DNA of 64,000 nucleotides from positions 11,957 through 75,956 of the forward strand of contig JBGQFW010000007.1 in the NCBI GenBank assembly GCA_041497115.1, in the 5' to 3' direction. Under the pieces are notes generated by a model. It saw nothing but the letters and a program-made list of their open reading frames with translations, did not search any database and had not been told where the DNA came from. Source of the stretch: AR5 sp041497115. Its GTDB lineage: Bacteria > Methylomirabilota > Methylomirabilia > Rokubacteriales > CSP1-6. This document shows, piece by piece, positions 1 through 8,023 of this stretch (its first letter is position 1; each line of letters opens with the position of its first letter). Made by a program: the position numbers and the translations under genes.

Positions 1-742
1 TGGCGGTGCCGGTGCCGAAGTGGATCACCGGCACGCCCGGCCGCAGCGCCCGGATCACCGCACGCGTGTGGGGCAGCACGAACGTTCGATAGTCGTCGGG
101 CTCCAGCGTGCCCACCCACGAGTCGAAGAGCTGCACCGCCTGAACGCCGGCGTCGATCTGGCCGTTGAGATACGCCGCCGTCGCGTCGGCCAGCACCTCC
201 ATCAGCCGGTGCCAGGCCGCCGGCGTCTCGTACATCAGCCGCTTGGTGTGCAAGTAGTCGCGCGACGCGCCGCCCTCGACGACGTAGGACGCGACGGTGA
301 ACGGCGCGCCGGCGAAGCCGATCAGCGCGACCGACGGCGCCAGCTCGCGGCGCACCAGGCGCACGGTCTCGAAGACGAAGCCGACGCTGGAGGCGACGTC
401 GATCGCCTTCAGCCGCGCCACGTCCTCCTCGCCGCGCACCGGCCGGTGGATCACCGGCCCCTCGCCCTTCGCGAACTCCAGCCCGACGCCGAGCGGCTCG
501 ACGATCAACAAAATGTCGGCGAACAGGATGGCGGCGTCCACCGGCAGCCGGCGCACCGGCTGCAGCGTCACCTCGGCGGCGGCCTGCGGATTGCGGCAGA
601 GCTCGAGGAAGCCGTGGCGCGCGCGCAGCGCGCGGTACTCGGGCAGGTAGCGGCCGGCCTGGCGCATGAGCCACACCGGTGTGACCGGCGTGGGCTCGCG
701 GCGGGCAGCGCGCAACAGGAGCGGAACTTCGGCGGGCGGCAC
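1..742 (-). CDS. hemE: Uroporphyrinogen decarboxylase (3' end outside window)
   Basis: Haem-pathway enzyme that removes the four acetate carboxyls of uroporphyrinogen III to give coproporphyrinogen III in the cytosol. The minus strand reads PVWLMRQAGRYLPEYR near the N-terminus (substrate-binding arginines), then FADIL with the catalytic Asp region, FAGAPFTVASYVVEGG and QLFDSWVG, all in family order. About 247 residues are present and the C-terminal part lies beyond position 1. No ATG precedes the signature. GTG at 742 is preferred, TTG at 748 is possible, and an in-frame TGA at 757-755 limits the start. It is divergent from the next gene, with about 50 bp between them. Confidence 0.95.
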   Translation of the reverse strand, partial: MPPAEVPLLLRAARREPTPVTPVWLMRQAGRYLPEYRALRARHGFLELCRNPQAAAEVTLQPVRRLPVDAAILFADILLIVEPLGVGLEFAKGEGPVIHRPVRGEEDVARLKAIDVASSVGFVFETVRLVRRELAPSVALIGFAGAPFTVASYVVEGGASRDYLHTKRLMYETPAAWHRLMEVLADATAAYLNGQIDAGVQAVQLFDSWVGTLEPDDYRTFVLPHTRAVIRALRPGVPVIHFGTGTA

Positions 743-792
743 CGGCAAAGCGTCTCATTGCGCCCCTCTGGAATCAAGCGTCGGCGGGGGTT

Positions 793-2478
793 ATGATCGC
801 GCCCACTATGCCCTTCCTCTCCGGCAAGCAGGCGTTCCTCCAGATCCTCAAGCAGGAAGGCGTCTCCGTGATGTTCGGCAATCCCGGCACGACGGAGCTG
901 CCGCTCATGGACGGCCTCGCGCGCGAGCCCGGCATCCGCTACGTGCTGGCGCTGCAGGAGGCCGTCGCCATCTCGATGGCCGACGGCTACGCGCAGGCCA
1001 GCGGCGGCCTCGCCGCCGTCAACGTGCACGTCTCCCCCGGCCTCGGCAACGCGATGGGTATGCTCTACGACGCCTACAAGGCGGGCGCGCCGATGCTGCT
1101 CACCGCCGGCCAGCACGACCAGTGCTTCACCGTGACCGAGCCGATCCTCTGGTCGGATCTGCCGCCGGTCGCGCGGCCGTACACCAAGTGGTCCACGGAG
1201 GCGCATCGCCTGGAGGACCTGCCGCGCATCGTGCGCCGCGCGGTGAAGACCGCGCTCGCTCAGCCGACCGGCCCGGTGTTCCTCTCGCTGCCGGTGGACG
1301 TGCTCAACGCCGAGCGCGACATCGAGCTGGGCGCCTCCACGCGCGTGGCGCCGCGCATGGTCGGCGACCGCAAGGCGATCGAGGAGGCCGCGAAGCGGCT
1401 GGCGCGCGCCGACAAGCCGCTGCTGGTAGCGGGCGACGCGGTCGCGCATTCGGACGCCATCCCCGAGCTGATCGAGCTGGCCGAGCTGCTCGGCGCGCCG
1501 GTCGTCACCGAGGGCGTGGCCTCGACGTGCAGCTTCCCGTTCTCGCACCCGCTCTACGCCGGCTCGTTCCCGCGGCTCGCGCCGCCCATCCGCGCGTTCC
1601 TCATGCACTACGACCTGCTCTGCTCGATCGGCGGCGACCTCTTCACGCTCTCGCTGCCCTCCGACGTGGAGCCGATGCCGCACGGCCTCGAGGTGATCCA
1701 CCTCGACGTCGACCCGTGGGAGATCGGCAAGAACTACGCGGCGGCGGTCGGCATCCAGGGCGATCCCAAGGCGACGCTGCCCGAGCTCTCCGAGGCGGTG
1801 CGCCGCCACACGAGCAAGACGGGCCACCCGCAGGCGGCCAGGCGCCGCGAGAAAGTGGCGCTGGATTTCGCCACCGAGCGCAAGGATCTGGAGCTGAAGG
1901 CCGGGATGGCGGCCAGCCAGAGCCCGATGGGCGCGCTGGCGCTCGTGCACGCGGTGGCCCAGGCCACGCCGGCCGGCGCCACGATCGTGGACGAGACGAT
2001 CTCCTCGTCGGCGGGCCTCCGCCACTTCTTCAAGTGCGAGGACAACAAGAGCTTCTTCGGCCTGCGCGGCGGCGGCATCGGCTGGGGGCTGCCCGCCGCG
2101 CTCGGCATCAAGCTGGCGCTGCCCAAGCGCCCGGTGATCGCGATGGTCGGCGACGGCAGCGCGATGTACACCTGCCAGGCGCTGTGGACCGCCGCCCACG
2201 AGTCGCTCGCCGTCGTCTACGTCATCTTCAACAACGCGTCCTACCGGATCCTCAAGCAGCGCACGCTGGCGCTCAAGGGCTTCTCGGCCGAGGACGACAC
2301 CTACGTCGGCATGGACATCGAGCGCCCGAACGTGGACTACATCGGGCTGGCGAAATCGCTCGGCGTGCCGGGCGAGCGGGTGGACAAGGCCGCCGACGTG
2401 GGGCCGGCCATGGGGCGCGCGCTGGCGAGCGGCGGCCCGTACCTGATCGACGCCAAGATCGACCCGCGCTTCAAGTAG
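793..2478 (+). CDS. Thiamine-pyrophosphate enzyme, benzoylformate decarboxylase-like
   Basis: 561-residue enzyme of the acetolactate synthase / benzoylformate decarboxylase superfamily, probably a 2-oxoacid decarboxylase or carboligase. The N-terminal Pyr domain shows FGNPGTTELPLMDG and the activating Glu in LQEAVAISMADGYA. The C-terminal PP domain carries the ThDP motif GDGS followed about 26 residues later by NN. The family's three-domain layout and length are complete. ATG at 793 is used; ATG at 808 (MPFLSGKQAF) also fits homologues. A thioesterase follows after 2 nt and an LLM oxidoreductase after that, suggesting a small catabolic operon. The substrate cannot be told from sequence. Confidence 0.85.
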   Translation: MIAPTMPFLSGKQAFLQILKQEGVSVMFGNPGTTELPLMDGLAREPGIRYVLALQEAVAISMADGYAQASGGLAAVNVHVSPGLGNAMGMLYDAYKAGAPMLLTAGQHDQCFTVTEPILWSDLPPVARPYTKWSTEAHRLEDLPRIVRRAVKTALAQPTGPVFLSLPVDVLNAERDIELGASTRVAPRMVGDRKAIEEAAKRLARADKPLLVAGDAVAHSDAIPELIELAELLGAPVVTEGVASTCSFPFSHPLYAGSFPRLAPPIRAFLMHYDLLCSIGGDLFTLSLPSDVEPMPHGLEVIHLDVDPWEIGKNYAAAVGIQGDPKATLPELSEAVRRHTSKTGHPQAARRREKVALDFATERKDLELKAGMAASQSPMGALALVHAVAQATPAGATIVDETISSSAGLRHFFKCEDNKSFFGLRGGGIGWGLPAALGIKLALPKRPVIAMVGDGSAMYTCQALWTAAHESLAVVYVIFNNASYRILKQRTLALKGFSAEDDTYVGMDIERPNVDYIGLAKSLGVPGERVDKAADVGPAMGRALASGGPYLIDAKIDPRFK

Positions 2479-2480
2479 GC

Positions 2481-2870
2481 GTGACCATCCCCGCGCCGTG
2501 GCCGTTCGCCGAGCTGCTCGGCATCCGCGCGAAGTCCGTCGGCGAGGGACGGGCGCGCTTCGAGCTGAGCGTCGAGACGAAGCACCTGAACCCGCACCGC
2601 CTGATGCACGGCGGGGTCATCTACAGTCTGGCCGACACCGCGATGGGCGCCGCGCTCTACTCGCGGCTCGAGCCCGGCGAGTTCTGCACGACGCTCGAGA
2701 TCAAGATGAACTACCTGCTTCCGGTGACCCAGGGCGAGATCGCCGCCGAGGCGAGCGTGGTCCAGCGCACCCGGCGCATCGGCGTGCTCGAGGCCCGGGT
2801 GCTCGGCGACGGCGACCGGCTGGTGGCGCTGGCCACCGGCACCTTCTACATCCAGAGTGCGAGGACCTGA
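2481..2870 (+). CDS. PaaI-type hot-dog thioesterase
   Basis: 130-codon single hot-dog domain. The motif LNPHRLMHGGVIYSLADTAM is the classic PaaI/YdiI HGG-x-x-x-x-x-D signature, with the Asp as likely catalytic residue. It probably hydrolyses an acyl- or aryl-CoA thioester in the cytosol. The GTG start at 2481 lies two bases after the preceding stop, so the genes are probably co-transcribed and translationally coupled. An upstream decarboxylase and downstream flavin oxidoreductase suggest aromatic or branched acid catabolism; this is inference from context. Confidence 0.85.
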   Translation: MTIPAPWPFAELLGIRAKSVGEGRARFELSVETKHLNPHRLMHGGVIYSLADTAMGAALYSRLEPGEFCTTLEIKMNYLLPVTQGEIAAEASVVQRTRRIGVLEARVLGDGDRLVALATGTFYIQSART

Positions 2871-2872
2871 CG

Positions 2873-3829
2873 ATGGCGATGACGTTCGGCATCCACATCG
2901 GCCACATGGGCGGTCCGCTGGAGGAGATGCGCAAGCTCTGGAAGTTCGCCGACGCGACGGGCTTCGACTGGTTCTCCGTCTCCGACCACTTCCAAGAGTC
3001 GCCGCCCCGCGGCGGCGAGATCGACTGCTACGAGGGGATCACCACGCTGACGGCGGCCGCGGTGGAGACGCGCCGTGTGCGGCTGGGCGCGCTCGTCTAC
3101 TGCGTGGCCTACCGCAATCCCGGGCTGCACGCCAAGTCGCTGACGACGATCGACCACCTCTCGCACGGCCGGGTGGACTGCGGGCTGGGCGCGGGCTGGC
3201 ACGAGGTGGAGGCCAGGGCGTTCGGCTACGAGTGGCCGCGCATCGGCGTGCGCGAGGACATGCTGGAGGAGTACGCGCAGTGCATGCGGATGCTCTTCGA
3301 CGGCGAGTCGCGCCGCGCGACCTTCGCCGGCACACACGTCCGGCTGGAGAACGCGCCCAACAACCCCAAGCCGCTGCAGCCGCGCGTGCCCATCTGGATC
3401 GGCGGCCGCGGGGAGAAGCGCACGCTGCGCGCCGCCGCCCGCTTCGCCGACGGCTGGAACGCCCCCTACATCGGCCCCGAGGAGTGGATCCACAAGAGCA
3501 ACGTCCTCACCGACTGGTGCGGCAAGGAAGGCCGCGATCCGAAAAGCATCTTGAGGACGGTCAACCTCGGGTTCTACCTGGGCGCCGATGCCAGGGGCGC
3601 CGAGCGCGGCGAGGCGATCTTCCGCGACCACTGGGGACCGCGCGGCGACGAGCGCACCGGCTGGCTGCGCGGCACGCCCGGGCAGACGCTCGAGATGCTC
3701 GGGCGCTTCCGCGACGCCGGCTGCTCGCGCGTGAACATCGCCTTCCGCGAGGGGCCGTACGACTGGGACGCGCTGCACGCATTCGCCGAGCAGGTGTTCC
3801 CGGCGTTCGGCGTCCGGCGGCCCGAATAG
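2873..3829 (+). CDS. LLM-class flavin-dependent oxidoreductase (F420/FMN type)
   Basis: 318-residue luciferase-like monooxygenase (TIM barrel). Family landmarks are FADATGFDWFSVSDHF, TTIDHLSHGRVDCGLGAGW and PQRPRVPIWIGG-type text (here LQPRVPIWIGGRGEKRTLR), followed by ADGWNAPY. Such proteins use F420 or FMN to oxidise or reduce small molecules. ATG at 2873 follows the thioesterase stop by 2 nt; ATG at 2879 is an alternative. The class is clear but the substrate and cofactor choice are not. Confidence 0.85.
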   Translation: MAMTFGIHIGHMGGPLEEMRKLWKFADATGFDWFSVSDHFQESPPRGGEIDCYEGITTLTAAAVETRRVRLGALVYCVAYRNPGLHAKSLTTIDHLSHGRVDCGLGAGWHEVEARAFGYEWPRIGVREDMLEEYAQCMRMLFDGESRRATFAGTHVRLENAPNNPKPLQPRVPIWIGGRGEKRTLRAAARFADGWNAPYIGPEEWIHKSNVLTDWCGKEGRDPKSILRTVNLGFYLGADARGAERGEAIFRDHWGPRGDERTGWLRGTPGQTLEMLGRFRDAGCSRVNIAFREGPYDWDALHAFAEQVFPAFGVRRPE

Positions 3830-3866
3830 GCCGCCGATGACGGGCGTCAGAGGTGGAGAGAGTCGA

Positions 3867-4169
3867 ATGACAACGCGTGTGGCCGTCCTCCTGTTGGCAT
3901 CGCTGGTCCTGGGCGCGGCGCTGGTCCTGGACGCGGCGCCGGCCGCCGCCCAGCCGGCCGACTGCGCCGCGCTGCCCACCTCCGCGCAGAAGGCGCATAC
4001 CTGTAATCCCCAGGAACAGTGCCTGGCCCAGGTGGAGGGCAAGCTCAAGGGGCCGGCGCTCGCCGCCGCGCGCGGCGACTGCCAGCGGCTGCCGACCTCC
4101 GGCACCTGCTACGGCCCCGACACCTACAACCCCCAGGCGGAGTGCCGGGAGCGGCAGGGTAAGAAGTAG
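3867..4169 (+). CDS. Small exported protein with duplicated Cys motif
   Basis: Unrecognised protein of about 100 residues. The N-terminus (MTTRVAVLLLASLVLGAALV, then AAPAAAQ) is a Sec signal peptide with a plausible cleavage after AAAQ. The mature part has six Cys in two copies of one pattern: C-x-x-LPTS then TCNPQEQC, and C-x-x-LPTS then TC and NPQAEC. The even number and regular spacing suggest disulfides in an extracytoplasmic location. ATG at 3867 is chosen because GGAGAGA lies just upstream and the signal peptide begins there; ATG 3837 would add ten unrelated residues. No function is assigned. Confidence 0.7.
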   Translation: MTTRVAVLLLASLVLGAALVLDAAPAAAQPADCAALPTSAQKAHTCNPQEQCLAQVEGKLKGPALAAARGDCQRLPTSGTCYGPDTYNPQAECRERQGKK

Positions 4170-4183
4170 TAGCGCAGCGGCCG

Positions 4184-4201
4184 ACGACGGTATACCGTCG
4201 T
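4184..4201. promoter_or_regulatory. Perfect 18-bp palindrome, probable GntR operator
   Basis: ACGACGGTATACCGTCGT is a perfect inverted repeat ending one base before the ATG of the GntR gene. The GTATAC core matches the GT-n-TAC core common in operators of FCD-subfamily GntR regulators. It also contains TATACC at 4191-4196, which could serve as a -10 box, so binding would block the promoter. Autoregulation of the regulator and of the downstream prpC-aconitase-prpF genes is inferred. Confidence 0.75.
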
Positions 4202-4906
4202 ATGCCCATGGCGAGAGCCGTTCCCGACCCCCTGCGCGCCCTCTGGCGACTGCGCCCCCGCACCGTGACGCTGGCCGAGGCCGTCTACCAGACGCTGCAC
4301 GCCGCAATCCGCGACGGGTTGCTCGGCGAGGCCGAGCCGCTGCGCGAGAACCGGCTGGCCGCGCGGCTGGCGGTCAGCCGCACGCCGGTGCGCGAGGCGC
4401 TGCAGCGGCTCACGCGCGAGGGGCTGATCGGCCACGCCAACGGCAAGGGCGTCGCCGTCGCCGCCCTCGCCGCCCGCGACCTCGACGAGATCTACGAGAT
4501 CCGGCTGGCCCTGGAGCCGGCCGCCGCCGGCCTCGCCGCGCGCAACGTCGCCGCGCACGAGCTCGACGCCATGCGCGCGGTGCTGGCCCAGGCCGAGATC
4601 GCGCGCGACGGCGATCCCCGGCGGCTGGCCGCGCTGAGCGCGCGCTTCGCCGACCTCGTCGGCGAGGCCGCCCGCAACGGGCGGCTGGCCGGGCTGATCC
4701 GCCAGCACCGCGACGGCATCCTGCGCGTGGAGGGCAGCACGCTGGGCCATCCCGGCCGCGCCGAGAAGGCGCTGGCCGAGCAGCGCGCGGTCCTCGCCGC
4801 GCTGGAGGCGCGCGATCCCGACGCCGCCGCCCGCGCCGCGCGCGAGCATCTGGAAGAGGCGCGCCGCCTGCGCCTGCAGCTCCATTTCGAGAGGGCACAG
4901 CCATGA
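4202..4906 (+). CDS. GntR/FadR-family (FCD) transcriptional regulator
   Basis: 234 residues. The N-terminal winged helix is recognisable by LAEAVYQTLHAAIRDG, ENRLAARLAVSRTPVREALQ (recognition helix) and LTREGLIGH. The C-terminal all-helical FCD ligand domain begins at about residue 95 with DLDEIYEIRLALEPAAAGLA. FCD domains usually bind small organic acids. ATG 4202 directly abuts the palindrome; ATG 4208 is possible. Its stop overlaps the start of the citrate/methylcitrate synthase gene (ATGA), so it heads and probably controls that operon. The effector may be a propionate or methylcitrate intermediate, by inference. Confidence 0.9.
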   Translation: MPMARAVPDPLRALWRLRPRTVTLAEAVYQTLHAAIRDGLLGEAEPLRENRLAARLAVSRTPVREALQRLTREGLIGHANGKGVAVAALAARDLDEIYEIRLALEPAAAGLAARNVAAHELDAMRAVLAQAEIARDGDPRRLAALSARFADLVGEAARNGRLAGLIRQHRDGILRVEGSTLGHPGRAEKALAEQRAVLAALEARDPDAAARAAREHLEEARRLRLQLHFERAQP

Positions 4907-6033
4907 CCGAAGGCAGCGGCCTCATCCGCGGGCTCGAGGGCGTCGTCGCCGCCGAGACCCAGCTCTGCGATCTCGACGGCGCCCACGGGCGCCTGGCCTA
5001 TCGCGGCTACGACATCGCCGACCTCGCGCAGAAGGCCACCTTCGAGGAGGTCACCTATCTCCTGCTCCACGGCGAGCTGCCGAAGCCGGCCCAGCTCGAC
5101 ACCCTCGTGGTGGCGCTGACGGCCGCCCGCGAGATCCCGGGCGAGCTGGTCCAGGCGCTCCGGCTGATGCCGAAGGCCACCGATCCCATGCGCGTGCTGC
5201 AGGCGGCGGTGGCGATGCTCGGCATGGCCGACGCCGACGCCACCGACAGCTCGCACGGCGCCAACGTGCGCAAGGCCGTGCGGCTCACGAGCCAGGTCGC
5301 GGTGGCGATCTGCGCCCACCACCGCGTGCGGCAGGGCAAGGAGCCGGTCGCCCCGGTGGCCGGCCTCTCGCACGCCGCCAACTTCCTTTATATGCTCACC
5401 GGCGAGCGGTCGGGGCCGGCCGCCGTCAAGGCGTTCGACGCCAGCCTCACGCTCTACGCCGAGCACGAGCTGAACGCCTCCACCTTCACGACGCGCGTGA
5501 TCACCTCCACGCTGTCGGACATGCACTCCGCGGTGGCGGGGGGCGTGGGCGCGCTGAAGGGCACGCTGCACGGCGGCGCCGGCGAGGCGGTGATGCGCAC
5601 GCTGCTGGAGATCGGCGAGGTGGCCAACGTGGACGCCTTCGCGGACGGCGCGCTGGCGGCCAAGCGGCGCTTCATGGGCATGGGCCACCGCGTCTACAAG
5701 GCGGGCGATCCGCGCGCCGCCATCCTCCGGGGCATGGCCGAGGAGGCCTGCCGCCAGTCGGGCCAGTTCAAGTGGTACGAGATGGCGGTGAAGCTCCACG
5801 CGCGCATCGGGGCGGCCAAGGGATTGATCCCGAATGTGGACTTCTATTCCGCTCCTCTCTTCTATTCCCTCGGCATCCCGGTCGACCTGTTCACGCCGGT
5901 GATCGCCGCCGGCCGAATCGCGGGATGGTCGGCCAATATCGTGGAGCAGCACGACGACAACCGGCTGATCCGCCCGCGCGCCGATTATGTAGGCCCCAAG
6001 CGCCGCGAGTGGGTCGCCAGGGACAAGCGCTAA
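4903..6033 (+). CDS. Citrate synthase / 2-methylcitrate synthase
   Basis: 376 residues, the short type II length typical of PrpC and Gram-positive-type citrate synthases. It condenses acetyl- or propionyl-CoA with oxaloacetate. The catalytic region GGVGALKGTLHGGAGEAVM holds the first active His; MGMGHRVYKAGDPRA holds the second (GHRVYK); NVDFYSAPLFYSLGIP carries the catalytic Asp. The start overlaps the GntR stop, and an aconitase and PrpF homologue follow. That order favours the 2-methylcitrate role over the TCA role, but sequence alone does not separate them. Confidence 0.9.
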   Translation: MTEGSGLIRGLEGVVAAETQLCDLDGAHGRLAYRGYDIADLAQKATFEEVTYLLLHGELPKPAQLDTLVVALTAAREIPGELVQALRLMPKATDPMRVLQAAVAMLGMADADATDSSHGANVRKAVRLTSQVAVAICAHHRVRQGKEPVAPVAGLSHAANFLYMLTGERSGPAAVKAFDASLTLYAEHELNASTFTTRVITSTLSDMHSAVAGGVGALKGTLHGGAGEAVMRTLLEIGEVANVDAFADGALAAKRRFMGMGHRVYKAGDPRAAILRGMAEEACRQSGQFKWYEMAVKLHARIGAAKGLIPNVDFYSAPLFYSLGIPVDLFTPVIAAGRIAGWSANIVEQHDDNRLIRPRADYVGPKRREWVARDKR

Positions 6034-6037
6034 CCCC

Positions 6038-8023
6038 ATGGGCCGGAGCCTCGCGCGCAAGCTGATCGAGAGCCATCTGGCCTCCGGCAAGGTCGTCGCC
6101 GGCGAGGAGATCGGGCTGACGATCGACCAGGTGCTGCTGACCGACACCAACGGCATCCAGTCGTGGCTGCAGTTCGAAGCCCTCGGCTTCCAGCGCGTCG
6201 TGCCCGCCCGCGCGGTCACCTACATCGACCACAACGTCTACCAGGTGGACTCGCGCAACACCGACGACCACCGCTATCTGCAGAGCGTGGCGCGCCGGTA
6301 CGGCAGCCTCTTCTCCAAGCCGGGCAACGGCATCTGCCACCAGGTCCACATGGAGTCATTCTCGATCCCCGGGCAGACGCTGCTCGGCACCGACAGCCAC
6401 ACCCCGCTCTGCGGCGCCGCCGGCATGCTGGCGATCGGCGCCGGCGGCCTCGACGTGGCGGTGGCGATGGGCGGCGCCCCGTACTTCTTCACGATGCCCG
6501 CCGTCGTGCGCGTCTGGCTCACCGGGCAGCTCTCCCCGTGGGTGACCGCGAAGGACGTGATCCTCGAGCTGCTGCGGCGTCTCACCGTGCGCGGCGGCGC
6601 CGGCCGGATCTTCGAGTACGGCGGCCCCGGCCTCGCCGCGCTGCTGGCCACCCAGCGCATGACGATCGCCAACATGGGCGCCGAGCTGGGGCTGACCACC
6701 AGCGTGTTCCCGAGCGACGCGGTGACGCGCTCGTTCCTCACGCGCCTCGGACGCGGCGAGGACTGGCGCCCCGCCGCGCCCGACGACGCCGCCGCCTACG
6801 ACGACCAGATCGAGCTCGACCTGGGCGCGATTCCGCCGCTGATCGCGCTGCCGGGGTCGCCCGACCGCGTGGTGCCGGTCGACGAGGTGGCCGGCACCAG
6901 CATCGAGCAGGTCATGGTGGGCTCGTGCACGAACGGCTCGTGGCACGACATGGCCTCCGTCACCGACGTCGTGCGCGGCCGGCGCGTGCACCCCTCGGTC
7001 TCGTTCGTGATGTTCCCGGGCAGCCATCGCATCCTCGAGACGATGGCGCGCGAGGGGCTGCTGGCCGACCTGCTGGCCGCCGGCGCGATCGTGTCGGAGC
7101 CGTCGTGCGGCTCGTGCGCGGGCATCGGCCACGTCCCCGCCGCCGGCACCCGGAGCCTGCGCGCGTTCAACCGCAACTTCTCCGGGCGCAGCGGCGTGAA
7201 GGGCGACGAGGTCTATCTCTGCTCGTCGCTGGTCGCGGCCGCCTCCGCGCTGACCGGCGTCATCACCGATCCACGCACGCTGGGCGTGCCGGGCGCGGTG
7301 GCGCTGCCGGCGCAATTCGTCGCCTCCACCGCCGGCATCGTCCCGCCCGACGGCGGCGGTGAGATCGTGCGCGGCCCCAACATCAAGCCGGTGCCGCTCG
7401 GCGAGGCGGTGGCCGAGACGCTCGAGGCTCCGGTGCTCCTCAAGCTCGGCGACAAGGTATCGACCGACGATATTTCGCCGGCCGGCGCCGCCGTGCTCGT
7501 CTTCCGCTCGAACGTCCCGGCCATCGCCGAGCACAGCTTCAAGTACGTGGACGCCGAGTTCGTGGCGCGCGCCAAGGCAGCGGGGCGCGGCATCCTCGTG
7601 GCCGGCGAGACGTACGGCCAGGGCTCCTCGCGCGAGGTGGCAGCGATCGCGCCGATGTACCTCGGCGTGCGCGCGGTGCTGGCAAAGTCCATCGCGCGGA
7701 TCCACCGGGCCAACCTGATCAACTGGGGCATCGTGGGGCTGATCTTCGACGACCCGCGCGACTGGGACGGGATCGAGCGCGACGACCGGCTGCGGCTCGA
7801 GGGACTGCGGGCGGCCCTGGCCTCAGGCAGCCGCGTCACGGTGATCAACACACGCAGCGGTCACCGCTTCACCGCCTCCTGCGTGCTCACCCCGCGCGAG
7901 CGCGACATCCTCCTGGCCGGCGGCATCCTGGCCCACACAAAAACTCAAGTTGAGCGGAGCCAGGCCGCTCCTGAAACAGGCCACCCACGAACCGAACCGG
8001 CCTCGAGGAGCCCGCTACAATGA
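6038..8023 (+). CDS. Aconitase-family hydratase (aconitate / methylaconitate hydratase)
   Basis: 661 residues, the monomeric ~640-residue aconitase form. It isomerises citrate or 2-methylcitrate by dehydration and rehydration on a [4Fe-4S] cluster. Cluster cysteines are seen in VGSCTNGSW and in EPSCGSCAGIG (C-x-x-C). The swivel domain has DDISPAG and GETYGQGSSREVAA. The family usually ends near LLAGGILAHTK; here about 26 extra residues follow, encoded by a dispersed repeat (7968-8021) and its flank. The start lies 4 nt after the synthase stop and the stop overlaps the prpF start. With PrpF beside it an AcnD-like role in propionate catabolism is likely. Confidence 0.88.
   Translation: MGRSLARKLIESHLASGKVVAGEEIGLTIDQVLLTDTNGIQSWLQFEALGFQRVVPARAVTYIDHNVYQVDSRNTDDHRYLQSVARRYGSLFSKPGNGICHQVHMESFSIPGQTLLGTDSHTPLCGAAGMLAIGAGGLDVAVAMGGAPYFFTMPAVVRVWLTGQLSPWVTAKDVILELLRRLTVRGGAGRIFEYGGPGLAALLATQRMTIANMGAELGLTTSVFPSDAVTRSFLTRLGRGEDWRPAAPDDAAAYDDQIELDLGAIPPLIALPGSPDRVVPVDEVAGTSIEQVMVGSCTNGSWHDMASVTDVVRGRRVHPSVSFVMFPGSHRILETMAREGLLADLLAAGAIVSEPSCGSCAGIGHVPAAGTRSLRAFNRNFSGRSGVKGDEVYLCSSLVAAASALTGVITDPRTLGVPGAVALPAQFVASTAGIVPPDGGGEIVRGPNIKPVPLGEAVAETLEAPVLLKLGDKVSTDDISPAGAAVLVFRSNVPAIAEHSFKYVDAEFVARAKAAGRGILVAGETYGQGSSREVAAIAPMYLGVRAVLAKSIARIHRANLINWGIVGLIFDDPRDWDGIERDDRLRLEGLRAALASGSRVTVINTRSGHRFTASCVLTPRERDILLAGGILAHTKTQVERSQAAPETGHPRTEPASRSPLQ
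7968..8021 (+). repeat. 54-nt dispersed repeat, copy A
   Basis: One of five related segments carrying CAGGCCACCCACG and ending in a pyrimidine-rich CCGCTACAA or CCGCTCCAA stretch. This copy forms the 3' end of the aconitase gene and runs into the prpF start codon (8020-8022). It is preceded by a perfect hairpin, GAGCGG (7952-7957) with CCGCTC (7965-7970). Other copies: 8983-9036, 12069-12122, 31015-31068, 39057-39110. Confidence 0.75.
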
